Positions 43,276-52,081 of a DNA stretch of 64,000 bases are shown here, piece after piece. The position numbers were made by a program, and so were the translations under genes. Location of the stretch: contig JBHJNQ010000047.1 in NCBI GenBank assembly GCA_050330635.1, positions 1 through 64,000 on the forward strand, read 5' to 3'. Below the pieces are notes generated by a model. That model was not told where the DNA came from. It saw only the letters and a program-made list of their open reading frames with translations, and searched no databases. The DNA is from CADEDH01 sp050330635. GTDB taxonomy: Bacteria > Actinomycetota > Acidimicrobiia > Acidimicrobiales > SZUA-35. The first letter of the stretch is position 1, and each line of letters begins with the position of its first letter.

Positions 43276-44144
43276 GACGACCCCCGTCGAGGTGAGCGAA
43301 CCGGGTGCTCGCCCTTCTCCCCACCAGAGGCCAGCCCTGCGTTGCCCGGCGGTCGAGGAGCTGAACCACCGAAGCGGATCAGCCAGACGAGGCCGACGAT
43401 CACGGCCGCCCCGTAGACCCACAGGTTGAACCGCAGGCCCAGGTACACCGGTGCCGGGTCGATCCTGATGGCCTCGATCATCAGCCGTCCGACGCTGTAG
43501 CCGACGATGTACGCCGGCAACGTCATCCCCTGGCGCAGTACGCCGCGCCGGTCGAGGCGGACCAGGACGACGACCAACACCACGTTCCACGCGGCCTCGT
43601 AGAGGAAGGCGGGGTGGAAGGTGTCGTGGTCGGCGTACCCGGCGGGCCGGTGCTCGGCGTCGATCCGCAGGGCCCACGGCAGGTCGGTCGGTGTGCCGAA
43701 GTTCTCCTGGTTGAACCAGTTCCCGAATCGACCGAGGGCCTGACCGATGGGGATGGCGGGAATGGCGGCATCGAGGAACTCCGCCACATCGAGACCCCGT
43801 CGCCTGGCCACCAGATAACCGGTCAGGATGCCACCGACGAGGCCTCCACCGATGCCCAGCCCACCGTTCCAGATCTCGATCCACTCGTACCACGGTCGCC
43901 AGTCGTTGACGATGTGATAGACGCGGGCGCCGATGATCCCCGCCGGCACCGCCCACAGGGCGACGTCAGTCACATCGTCGGCCCGGCCTCCGCGGGCACG
44001 CCAACGGGCACGGGCGAAGGAAACAGCAGCGAGCACGCCGAGGGCGATGCAGACGCCGTAGGCAGTGATCGACAGCGGTCCGACTTCGACGGTGTCCGCC
44101 GACGGGCTCGGAATCGTGCCGAGCAACTCCCAACGTTGATGCAT
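43272..44144 (-). CDS. lgt: Prolipoprotein diacylglyceryl transferase
   Basis: 290 residues with seven membrane helices. The signature GRFGNWFNQENFG is in the middle; HPAFLYEAAWN and GYSVGRLMIEAIR are also family marks. Lgt moves diacylglycerol from phosphatidylglycerol to the lipobox cysteine of prolipoproteins. At least two lipoproteins are encoded in this window. The last 25 residues are a polar, Gly/Pro-rich tail. The stop overlaps a dead dehydrogenase start. Confidence 0.95.
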   Translation of the reverse strand: MHQRWELLGTIPSPSADTVEVGPLSITAYGVCIALGVLAAVSFARARWRARGGRADDVTDVALWAVPAGIIGARVYHIVNDWRPWYEWIEIWNGGLGIGGGLVGGILTGYLVARRRGLDVAEFLDAAIPAIPIGQALGRFGNWFNQENFGTPTDLPWALRIDAEHRPAGYADHDTFHPAFLYEAAWNVVLVVVLVRLDRRGVLRQGMTLPAYIVGYSVGRLMIEAIRIDPAPVYLGLRFNLWVYGAAVIVGLVWLIRFGGSAPRPPGNAGLASGGEKGEHPVRSPRRGSS

Positions 44145-44454
44145 GCGTCTTTCCCAGCCTCTGCTTCACCGCGAATGGGCCGAGGTGGAACCAACGGGCG
44201 GCGCCCGCAGCCGAAGCGTCGGATCCTCTAGGAGGGTACCGGCCCTCGCCACCACCGACGATCGCAACGAACCCCCGGCATCCGGACGAGACAAGGAGCG
44301 CCCTGGCGCAGTGGACGCACTCGGCGGCGGAGTTCACACCGGCGGCAGTGGAGCGGCGGCGACGTCGCGATCGGCCCCGCCGGTACCCTGATCGAGGGCT
44401 TCTGGGCCCGCTCCCCCGACCACCGCCCCATCGTCGCCCAACTCATCACCGAAG
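44145..44454. other. Intergenic region upstream of lgt
   Basis: 310 bases. It holds the lgt promoter region. On the plus strand a short frame, LIEGFWARSPDHRPIVAQLI then TEVTSAR and stop (44391-44471), reads like the end of a protein but has no recognisable family. Nothing else is seen. Confidence 0.35.
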
Positions 44455-44883
44455 TCACCAGCGCTCGCTGACCCCACCGCCCCCGTCGCCGGACCGGGTC
44501 AACTCCAGCCACGCCACCGCCGCACTCAGGGCGAGACCACTGCTAAGGGCGAGATCGCTGGGGCGGCTCGCCCCCCAGAAGGTCCCGTTGGTGACCACCA
44601 CCACCAGCACCACGGCGGAGACCGCGGCCCACAACCCGGCACTCATCAGCAACACCACCCGCTGCGCCGTCACCGCCGCCGCTACCCCCACTCCCGCCAC
44701 CAGCAGCCACACGAGGGCGCCGGTCCGGTCGAGTCGAAGCAGGTCGCCGTAAGGCAGGTCGTCGGTCCGGGCCGGGCCCAACACGGCACCGTCCCCGGCC
44801 CGGACCGCCAGGTAGAGCGCGGCGAGCCCGGTCAACAGGTTGGCAACGGCCGTCACCCGGAGCGCTCCCGGCCGGGGGATCAC
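44455..44883 (-). CDS. Four-helix membrane protein
   Basis: 142 residues from GTG 44883, which overlaps the DoxX stop by four bases. Helices lie at about residues 10-28, 56-72, 76-100 and 112-126 (VTAVANLLTGLAALYLAVRA, LVWLLVAGVGVAAAVT). No family is recognised. It is the last gene of the glycosyltransferase/radical SAM operon. Confidence 0.65.
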   Translation of the reverse strand: MIPRPGALRVTAVANLLTGLAALYLAVRAGDGAVLGPARTDDLPYGDLLRLDRTGALVWLLVAGVGVAAAVTAQRVVLLMSAGLWAAVSAVVLVVVVTNGTFWGASRPSDLALSSGLALSAAVAWLELTRSGDGGGGVSERW

Positions 44884-45404
44884 GACGCCCACCGAAGGTA
44901 CAGGGCACCGAGACGGGTCCGGCCGTCGACGAGGCGGCGCAGGCTCTGGTCGAGGCTGGCGATCCGGCCCGCCTGGGGCGCGGCCATCACGGCCAGATGC
45001 GCCCCGATCAGCAGCCAGTACGACCAGCCCCACTCGTTGGGGGCCCGGGCCACGGTAAGGCCGATGCTGAGACCCAGCACCGCCCCGAGAGCGGCGTTGG
45101 CCCGGGTGCCCAGCCCGAACACGAGCCCGACCGCCAGCACCAGCTCGCTGATCAGGGTGAACCAGCCGAATGGGACGATGGCCGGTTCGATCACCTGCTC
45201 CAGCAGCCACGACCAGGGGGGCAGGGTCGGGTGCTCGATCCCTTCGGTCACGAAGCGCTCGACCCCGGTGAAATCGGGCGGGGTCTTCCAGCCCACGTTC
45301 TGCAGCCACAGCAGGCCGAGCAGTATCCGCAACGCCGCCAGGACCCACCCGATCGGCTGCTCGTCGTCAGATTCGATCACCATTCTTCCATCCCTCTGCT
45401 CCAT
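44880..45404 (-). CDS. DoxX/DoxD-like membrane protein
   Basis: 174 residues with GGAGGAGG upstream. Four helices; LAALRILLGLLWLQNVGWKT, LISELVLAVGLVFGLGTRAN and GWSYWLLIGAHLAVMAAPQA match DoxX-type proteins. Some members are subunits of thiosulfate:quinone oxidoreductase; others work in membrane redox or lipid handling. It follows the radical SAM gene after 87 bases. Confidence 0.8.
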   Translation of the reverse strand: MEQRDGRMVIESDDEQPIGWVLAALRILLGLLWLQNVGWKTPPDFTGVERFVTEGIEHPTLPPWSWLLEQVIEPAIVPFGWFTLISELVLAVGLVFGLGTRANAALGAVLGLSIGLTVARAPNEWGWSYWLLIGAHLAVMAAPQAGRIASLDQSLRRLVDGRTRLGALYLRWAS

Positions 45405-45491
45405 AGGCCTCCTCCGCCGCGCCCCCTACCGGGGTTACCGGCCGCTGGCGGGGGCTCCCGATGGTGCCGACCGGCACCGGTTGGGTCACGC

Positions 45492-46325
45492 TCAGCGTAT
45501 GCCAATGTTGGCGTCGTGGCCGTCGGGCAGGCCGCCGACCAGGCCGGCCAGCGCCGCCGCCGGCCGCTCCAGCGGCTCGACGGTCCGGGTGATCAGCAGG
45601 TCGGTGGCGACCCGGCCGTCCCGGACGGTCGGACCGAACGGGCTCCAGAACGCTCCGTCGGCCGACACCGTCAGCTCGGCCGGGATCTGGTGATGGGCGA
45701 AGGTCACTCCCATGCCGGTGTCGGCCGCCCGACCCCGCCGGATCACCGGCCGGAAGATGTGGTCGTCGTCGGCCACCCCCAGGCTCCGGACGAGCGCACA
45801 CAACTCCTCGTGCTCGGCCGGGCTGAGCCGGTCGGGCTCCACGGTGGTGGCGACCCGCACCCGGATGCCGAGGTCGACGAGCCGGGGGATGGCGTCGAGC
45901 ACCTTGGCAAAGTTCTCCGGCCCCCGCAGGTCGTCGTTGCGTTCCGGGGTGGGAGCGTCGAGCGAGATCTGGATCGCCACCGGCAGCTCCGCCAGCGGCG
46001 CCAGGCGGGTCAGGCGCTCCGGTCCTAACACGGTGCCGTTGCTGAGGGCGACGGTCGGCCGGAGCTGGCCCAACTCGATCAGCAGGCCCGGGAGGTCGGG
46101 TAGCAGGAACGGCTCGCCGCCGGTTACCCCGAAATCGGTGAAGCCCAGCTCGACGGCCTGGCGGGCCAGGTCGAGGATGCGCTCGGCCCCCAGCTCCCTG
46201 CGAGGGGACCGGGGAGCCGATTCGGTCAAGCAGTAGGTGCAGGCGAGGTTGCAGTGGAAGTTGCTGTAGAACCACAGCCGCCCTGGCATCCGGCCCTGGG
46301 CGATGGCATCGGCCACGACGGTCAT
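45492..46325 (-). CDS. Radical SAM protein
   Basis: 277 residues. CNLACTYC (Cys25, Cys29, Cys32) binds the 4Fe-4S cluster, and GVTGGEPFLLPDL is the SAM-binding GGE motif. IQISLDAPTPERNDDLRG is typical of the MoaA/PqqE branch. The C-terminus is short and has no extra cysteine-rich SPASM domain. The product is unknown. It begins two bases after the AhpD-like stop and so is in the same operon as sugar-transfer genes. Confidence 0.88.
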   Translation of the reverse strand: MTVVADAIAQGRMPGRLWFYSNFHCNLACTYCLTESAPRSPRRELGAERILDLARQAVELGFTDFGVTGGEPFLLPDLPGLLIELGQLRPTVALSNGTVLGPERLTRLAPLAELPVAIQISLDAPTPERNDDLRGPENFAKVLDAIPRLVDLGIRVRVATTVEPDRLSPAEHEELCALVRSLGVADDDHIFRPVIRRGRAADTGMGVTFAHHQIPAELTVSADGAFWSPFGPTVRDGRVATDLLITRTVEPLERPAAALAGLVGGLPDGHDANIGIR

Positions 46326-46327
46326 GG

Positions 46328-46996
46328 CTACGCCTCCGATCCAGGGCCCGGCTGCGAATCGGCGGGCCGGGGCTGCCAGGTGGCCAGGCCGAGGTCGCTC
46401 AACCGCGACAGGGTGTCGGCCGACGTCGGCAGGCGCAGGGCGGTGGCGAACCGGTTGAGGAACATGGTGGCCCCGACCGTGGTGGTCAGCTCGACCAGGT
46501 GATGGTCGGGAAGGTGGCGGGATGCGTCGGCCCCCACACCGATCGGAACGGGGCCACGTCCGGCCGCCACCGCGTCGACCCAGCTCAAGGCGGCGGCCTC
46601 GACGGGGTCGTCGATGCTGGAGGCATCGTCGGTCTCGGCCCGCAGGAGGCACAGCTGGTCACCGGCGAATCCGGCGGCGTCGTGGGCGACGACGGTGTGG
46701 GCGTCGACGCAGTAGCGACAGCCGAGCAGCGCCGAGGTGCGGAGGATGGCGATCTCCTTGAGCCGGATCCCTACCGACGACGGCCCCAGAGCAGCGCCGA
46801 CGAAGGGCAGGGTGGCCTGGCACAGCTCGGGCACCTGGGCCAGGGCGGCCACGATCGGCCCTGGATCCCCGCCGGCGTACAGGTCGCGCAGCAACAGTGG
46901 TGCATCGTCGGGACCGAGGAGGTCGACGAGCGGTCCGGTACCGGTGCGGGCGCCCGACGTGTTCGAGTCGACGGCCCCGATCTCGTAAGCGGTCAT
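46328..46996 (-). CDS. AhpD-like (CMD-fold) protein
   Basis: 222 residues from ATG 46996. RLKEIAILRTSALLGCRYCV has the CxxC pair (Cys93, Cys96), and His100 follows, as in the AhpD catalytic site. The N-terminus has PLLLRDLYAGGDPGPIVAAL. AhpD enzymes move electrons to peroxiredoxin or reduce peroxides. Its place between a glycosyltransferase and a radical SAM gene suggests redox support for the radical SAM enzyme; this is inference. Confidence 0.82.
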   Translation of the reverse strand: MTAYEIGAVDSNTSGARTGTGPLVDLLGPDDAPLLLRDLYAGGDPGPIVAALAQVPELCQATLPFVGAALGPSSVGIRLKEIAILRTSALLGCRYCVDAHTVVAHDAAGFAGDQLCLLRAETDDASSIDDPVEAAALSWVDAVAAGRGPVPIGVGADASRHLPDHHLVELTTTVGATMFLNRFATALRLPTSADTLSRLSDLGLATWQPRPADSQPGPGSEA

Positions 46997-47739
46997 GGAC
47001 ATCTCCGTTGGGTTGGCACCGTCTGGGTGGGCACAGCGACCGGTAGGGCCGGAGCGAATGGCACTGCGACAGGCGAAGCGGGAGCAGGAGCGAACCGATC
47101 GGCGATGAGACGGCCGACCCGCCGGGCGGGAACGAGGGCGGCCACCGGGGCCAAATCCTCGTAGTAGTCGATGTCGCGCAGCACGTCGAGGTCGACCACG
47201 CGGTAGCCGAGAGCGACCAGTCGTTGCCGTTGTGCCGCCCCGGTCTCCGGCGTGCTCATCTGAATTCCGTCGAACACCCTGACCGGATCGAGATCGCCGG
47301 GAAGCCCGAGGGCCCAGTAGCCGCCGTCTTCGGTCGGTCCGAGCACTGCCGTGCCCGGCGTTGCCACTTCGTCGAGGGCGCGGGCGAGGCTGGCCGGTGC
47401 CACTTGGGGGGTGTCCATGGCGATGATCACCGCCGGGCCGGCGACATCGGCGAACGCGTTGGCCAGCCGCTCCCCCAGCCCCTGGCCCCGCTGGGCCACG
47501 ACCTCCCAATCGGGCGGCCGCCACGGATCGGGAGCGCCGTCGATGACCAGCACATGACGGGCGGCGGCGACGGAGGCCGCCGCGTCGAGCGTGTCGAGCA
47601 GGCAGGCCGTAGCCACCGCGGCCGCCTCGGAGGGGTCGAGCGGCGGGCAGAGCCGGGTTTTGACCCTGCCCGGTTCCGGCGCCTTGGCGATCACCATGAG
47701 GCTGGCGAGGCGGTGGCCGGGAGCCCCGCTGACGGTCAC
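46993..47739 (-). CDS. TIGR04282/DUF2064-type glycosyltransferase
   Basis: 248 residues from GTG 47739. VIAKAPEPGRVKTRLCPPL is the nucleotide-sugar-binding start, VIIAMDTPQVAPASLARALD holds the Asp motif, and LGPTEDGGYWALGLPGDLDP is the family signature. Related genes appear in arsenosugar and other glycan clusters. The C-terminal 30 residues are Ala/Pro/Val-rich. GTG and ATG overlaps of four bases join it to both neighbours. Confidence 0.85.
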   Translation of the reverse strand: MTVSGAPGHRLASLMVIAKAPEPGRVKTRLCPPLDPSEAAAVATACLLDTLDAAASVAAARHVLVIDGAPDPWRPPDWEVVAQRGQGLGERLANAFADVAGPAVIIAMDTPQVAPASLARALDEVATPGTAVLGPTEDGGYWALGLPGDLDPVRVFDGIQMSTPETGAAQRQRLVALGYRVVDLDVLRDIDYYEDLAPVAALVPARRVGRLIADRFAPAPASPVAVPFAPALPVAVPTQTVPTQRRCP

Positions 47740-48410
47740 AGCACCGGCTCCCACAACCGGCCACAGGTCCGGCGGTGCTGGGCCACGAGGGTGGCGATCA
47801 CGGTCATCGAGTCGGTGATCTCGCCGGCCAGCACCATGGCCAGCACCTCGTCGAAGGGCCACACCCCAGTCCGGACCAGTTCGGTTTCGTCGGGGGTGGC
47901 GGAGGCTGGTGTCAGATGGCGGGCCAGGTACAAGTGGGCGGTCTCGTCGACCACGCTCTTCGACGTGTGGTACCGGCTCACCGGGATCAGCTCTCCGGCG
48001 ACGAAATCGGCCTCCTCGGCCAACTCCCGGGCCGCCGCATCGGCAAGCGGCTCGCCGGGCTCGACCCCGCCGGTCGGCATCTCCCACGTCGGGTGGCCGG
48101 CCACGTAGCGGTACTGCTGCACGAGCACCACATGGTCGTCGTCGACGAAGGGGAGGACGCCGACGCACTCGCCGCATCGGACCACCCCGTAGATGGTCTC
48201 GTGCCCGTTCGGTAGCGCGACGACGTCCTCCACCACGCTGATCCACCGGTTGGCGTAGACGTCGCGCCGGGACCGGCGGACCCAGGGCGCGGTCACCAGA
48301 TCCACGCCGGCCGGCCCGGCGCCGTCGCCACCGTGCGCCCCCTGGTCCAAGGGGCCAGGGCCGGGGTGTACCGCAGCCGACGGTTGGGGAGCGGGCGTGC
48401 CGCGGTTCAT
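47736..48410 (-). CDS. NUDIX hydrolase (ADP-ribose/nucleotide-sugar type)
   Basis: 224 residues. The Nudix box is GGVEPGEPLADAAARELAEE. It is preceded by VLVQQYRYVAGHPTWEMPTG, as in ADP-sugar pyrophosphatases. The first 35 residues are Pro/Gly-rich and disordered. It probably cleaves a nucleoside-diphosphate sugar. Four-base overlaps join it to the genes on both sides. Confidence 0.9.
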   Translation of the reverse strand: MNRGTPAPQPSAAVHPGPGPLDQGAHGGDGAGPAGVDLVTAPWVRRSRRDVYANRWISVVEDVVALPNGHETIYGVVRCGECVGVLPFVDDDHVVLVQQYRYVAGHPTWEMPTGGVEPGEPLADAAARELAEEADFVAGELIPVSRYHTSKSVVDETAHLYLARHLTPASATPDETELVRTGVWPFDEVLAMVLAGEITDSMTVIATLVAQHRRTCGRLWEPVL

Positions 48411-49096
48411 CGGGTCACCGGAGCCGACCCGGTCCCGGCATCGACCGAGGCCAGGATGCGGGACATGTCGACCACTGCCCGCACGGTGCCGCGGACCGTG
48501 CCGGTGACCTTCGACCGCCCGATCCGAGGCCGGTAGGTGACCGGGCGCTCGGCGATCCGCAGCCCGCGGCGATGGGCTCGCAGCACCATCTCGAGGGGCC
48601 AGCCCGACCGCCGATCCCGCATGCCGAGGCCGAGCAAGTCAGCGCGGCGGATGGCCCGCATGGGGCCGAGGTCGTGGAGGGGGATCCCTGACCGGCGGCG
48701 GAGCTCGAAGGCCAGCACGCCATTGCCCACCCGAGCATGCAGGGGCCACGAGCCCGGCTGGGCCCGCCGGGCGCCGAGCATGAGGTCAGCGGTCCCAGCG
48801 GAAACCGCGGCCACCAACCCCGGTAGCTCGGTCGGATCGAAGCTGCCGTCGGCGTCCATGAAACAGACGTAATCGCTCGTCGCCTCGTGCAGTCCCCGCC
48901 AGCATGCGGCGCCGAATCCCCGCTGCGGCTCGACGACCACATGGGCCCCGCACCGGGCCGCCACCTCCGCGGTGCCGTCGGTCGAGCCGTTGTCGACCAC
49001 GATCGGCCGGTAGCCGGCCGGGAATGCCGCCAACACGCCCGGAAGGGCAGCCGCCTCGTCGAGCGCTGGCAGGACGACGTCTACGGACGAACACAT
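48407..49096 (-). CDS. Family 2 glycosyltransferase
   Basis: 229 residues. VDVVLPALDEAAALPGVLAA and VVDNGSTDGTAEVA form the nucleotide-binding half; Asp81-Ala-Asp83 in CFMDADGSFDP is the DXD metal motif. The end has no membrane helices, unlike DPM1-like enzymes with C-terminal anchors. It is first in the minus-strand operon and divergent from the epimerase gene. The donor sugar is unknown. Confidence 0.88.
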   Translation of the reverse strand: MCSSVDVVLPALDEAAALPGVLAAFPAGYRPIVVDNGSTDGTAEVAARCGAHVVVEPQRGFGAACWRGLHEATSDYVCFMDADGSFDPTELPGLVAAVSAGTADLMLGARRAQPGSWPLHARVGNGVLAFELRRRSGIPLHDLGPMRAIRRADLLGLGMRDRRSGWPLEMVLRAHRRGLRIAERPVTYRPRIGRSKVTGTVRGTVRAVVDMSRILASVDAGTGSAPVTR

Positions 49097-49197
49097 CGGA
49101 CCAGTCTGCCTGGTAGGCGCCGCCCCGGCTCGTGAAAGATGCTTAATCTGTCATTAACGTGGCCTGGTCGGTGGTCCGGTCGACCAGACTGGCGCCC

Positions 49198-50256
49198 ATG
49201 CGCGTTCTGGTCACCGGTGGCGCCGGCTTCATCGGCTCGTTCATCGTCGACGCCCTCGTCGACCAAGGACACGGGGTGTGCGTGATCGACAACCTCGACC
49301 CCGCGGCCCATGACGACGAGCCCCTTTGGCTCGCCGACGGTGTCGACTACCGCTGGGGCGACGTGACCGACGCCGACCTGTGGCGTGGCGCGCTTCCCGC
49401 ATGCGACGCCATCTGCCATCAGGCGGCCCGGGTCGGTCTCGGCGTCGACTTCGCCGACGCGCCGACCTATGTGGCCAGCAACGCGCTGGGCACTGCCGTC
49501 GGACTCGCCGTCGCCCACGAACAGCGATTTCGGGGCCGCCTGGTGCTGGCGTCGAGCATGGTGGTCTACGGCGAGGGGGCGTACTCCTGCCCCGAGCACG
49601 GCGCCATGCCGGCTCCGGCCCGGACCGTCGCCGACCTCGACGCCGGCCGGTTCGAGCCCCGCTGCCCCCGTTGCGGCTGCTTTCTGGTGCCGGGCCTGGT
49701 GGACGAGGACGCACCTGCCGACCCCCGCAACGTCTACGCCGCGACCAAGCTCCACCAGGAACACCTGGCCTTCGCCTTCGCCCGGGAACACCCCGAGGTG
49801 GCGGTGACGGCGCTGCGGTACCACAACGTCTACGGGCCCCGGATGCCATCGTTCACCCCCTATGCCGGAGTGGCCAGCATCTTCCGATCGGCCCTGGCGG
49901 CCGGTGAACGACCCCGGGTGTTCGAAGACGGCGGCCAGCGGCGGGATTTCGTCCACGTGCGCGACGTCGCTCGGGCCAACGTGGCGGCCCTCACCGCCGG
50001 CGAGCCGGTGATCGGGCCCCTCAACGTGGCCAGCGGCCAGCCGGCCACCCTGCTCGAGATGGCCCAGGCCCTGGCGGCTGCTCACGGCCAGGGCCTCGAG
50101 CCCGACGTCGTGGGCGGTTACCGGCTGGGCGACGTCCGCCATGTGACCGCCTCGATCGAACGTTTGCGCGGCCTCGGCTTCGCACCGTCGGTGGGCCTGG
50201 CCGAGGGGATGGCTGAGTTCGCCCATGCCCCCCAGCGCCGGCCACCGGCCCACTAG
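49198..50256 (+). CDS. NAD-dependent sugar epimerase with cysteine insert
   Basis: 352 residues from ATG 49198. TGGAGFIG is the NAD loop; Tyr180 and Lys184 in VYAATKLHQEH are catalytic, as in extended SDR sugar epimerases. Between the active Ser strand (LASSMVVYGEG) and the Tyr lies an insert with Cys131, His134, Cys156, Cys159 and Cys161, probably a small zinc site. Similar inserts are seen in actinobacterial dTDP-rhamnose 4-epimerase-like proteins. It is divergent from the glycosyltransferase operon. Confidence 0.88.
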   Translation: MRVLVTGGAGFIGSFIVDALVDQGHGVCVIDNLDPAAHDDEPLWLADGVDYRWGDVTDADLWRGALPACDAICHQAARVGLGVDFADAPTYVASNALGTAVGLAVAHEQRFRGRLVLASSMVVYGEGAYSCPEHGAMPAPARTVADLDAGRFEPRCPRCGCFLVPGLVDEDAPADPRNVYAATKLHQEHLAFAFAREHPEVAVTALRYHNVYGPRMPSFTPYAGVASIFRSALAAGERPRVFEDGGQRRDFVHVRDVARANVAALTAGEPVIGPLNVASGQPATLLEMAQALAAAHGQGLEPDVVGGYRLGDVRHVTASIERLRGLGFAPSVGLAEGMAEFAHAPQRRPPAH

Positions 50257-50264
50257 GCGGACCG

Positions 50265-51659
50265 GTGACGTCCAGGCCGGCCACGGCATCATCGGCGACC
50301 GCGACCGGCTCGGCACCTACCGCACCGGGAGGCGGTTCCCGCCCGACGCCGGCCGGGTCCGGGCCAGCCGTCCGGTCGGGAGTGGCACTGGCGGCTCTCG
50401 CCGTCGGGTTCGCAGTGGTAGCGGTGTGGGGAAAGCGGCTCGACGACGCCAACCCGCTGATGTTCATCAGCGCCAGCCCCTGGATCGGACGCTACGCGAT
50501 CCTCGCACTCGACGGGGGCTGGATTTGGCTGGTGCCGCCGGCGGTGCTGGCCGCCGGCCTGATCGCCTGGTGGCCCGCTGCCTGCAACCGGCTTCCGGCC
50601 CACCTGCTGGCTCCGGTCGCCGGGCTGGTCGGCGTGGCCTGGGCTGTGGCCCTGCAGGCCACCCGGGGTTGGTTCGCCGTCACCCGGCCGCTGGCCCACC
50701 CGGCCGAATACCTGGCCGCCGTCGATCGGGTGGGATCGCCGGGGCGTTTCCTCCAGACGTTCGTGGAGCAGGTTCCCACCTACCCGATCCACGTCCAGAG
50801 CCACCCCCCGGGCCAGGTGCTCTTGCTGTGGACGCTCGACCGGGTAGGCCTCGGCGGGACCGGCCCGGCCTCGGTGCTGACGTTCCTGGCCACGGCAGTG
50901 GCGACGGCGGCGGTGTTGACCGTGGTCAGGTGGGAGGCGGGGCTCGAGGTGGCCCGCCGGGCCGCCGTTTTCGTCGGTCTCACTCCGGCCGTCATCTGGG
51001 TGGCCACGTCCACCGATCCGGTCTTCGCTGGACTGGCCGCCGCATCAGTGGTCCTCGCCTTCGCCGCCGAGCGGGCCGGGCCCGGACGTCCTGCGGCGGT
51101 GCGGGCCGCCCTCGCCGGGCTCGTGGCCGGGCTGGCCGTGCTGTTCACCTACGCTGCGCCGCTGTTCCTGGCTCCCGCGCTGGTGCCGGCCTGGCGCCTG
51201 GTCCGGGACCGCCGCTGGGTTCCTGTGGCAGCCGCCGTGGTCGCCGGGGTGGCACCGGTCGCCCTCACGGCGATCGCCGGGTTCAATCTGCTCGAGGGGT
51301 GGTCGGCGACCGCCGAAGCCTACTGGGGCGGGGTGGCCGACCACCGTCCCTACCGGTTCTTCGTGGTGGCCAACCCCGCGATACTCGGCGTGGCGCTCGG
51401 GCCGGCGGTGGTGGCCGGCCTGGCCCGGGGCCGGTCCGGTCGCCTGACCCCCCCGCTGGCGCTGGCTGGGGCGGCGGTCGCAGTCGCCAACCTGACCGGC
51501 CTATCCAAGGGCGAGGTGGAACGGATCTGGTTCCCGCTCATGCCGTGGCTGGCCGTGGCCGCCGCCCCACTGGCCACGTCGAACACGGCAAGGCTGTGGC
51601 TGGCCTCCCAGTTGGCGACAGCAGCCACGATCCAGGTCGTGCTGCGCAGCCCATGGTGA
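50265..51659 (+). CDS. Polytopic membrane protein, probable GT-C glycosyltransferase
   Basis: 464 residues from a GTG nine bases after the epimerase. About ten membrane helices start near residue 38. A long loop after the third helix holds FVEQVPTYPIHVQSHPPGQV, which could be the acceptor loop of a GT-C enzyme; no clear DD/DE motif is seen. FTYAAPLFLAPALVPAWRLV and the late GLSKGEVERIWFPLMPWLAV fit mannosyltransferase-like proteins. It probably uses a polyprenyl-phosphate sugar. Confidence 0.7.
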   Translation: MTSRPATASSATATGSAPTAPGGGSRPTPAGSGPAVRSGVALAALAVGFAVVAVWGKRLDDANPLMFISASPWIGRYAILALDGGWIWLVPPAVLAAGLIAWWPAACNRLPAHLLAPVAGLVGVAWAVALQATRGWFAVTRPLAHPAEYLAAVDRVGSPGRFLQTFVEQVPTYPIHVQSHPPGQVLLLWTLDRVGLGGTGPASVLTFLATAVATAAVLTVVRWEAGLEVARRAAVFVGLTPAVIWVATSTDPVFAGLAAASVVLAFAAERAGPGRPAAVRAALAGLVAGLAVLFTYAAPLFLAPALVPAWRLVRDRRWVPVAAAVVAGVAPVALTAIAGFNLLEGWSATAEAYWGGVADHRPYRFFVVANPAILGVALGPAVVAGLARGRSGRLTPPLALAGAAVAVANLTGLSKGEVERIWFPLMPWLAVAAAPLATSNTARLWLASQLATAATIQVVLRSPW

Positions 51660-51840
51660 GGGAGTTGGTGGAGGGAGACCTTCCCCGGCGCTTGACCTGG
51701 AGGAGCCGGTGACTGAAGACGACTGGTGCCCTGAAACGACTGCGGTCGGACCGAGGCCGCTCTGCGCCGCATCTCGAACTCGAGGCTGGCTGACCCCACC
51801 GCTCAACCCGAGCATCAGCGATCCGTTCCGGCCGTTCTCG

Positions 51841-51914
<74 letters not shown>

Positions 51915-52081
51915 GAGCGAAGGACAACGCTATCGGTTGCCGGTGACGGTGGCTACCGGTAATCAGGACGGTGAACGGCCGTGGGGGCCCCTGGTCGGCG
52001 GCGAACTCGAACCGGGATGGTCCGCCCCCCTAGCCTGGGAGGATCGGCGGCCACCGGGGCTGCGACGAGAGGACGAATCCC

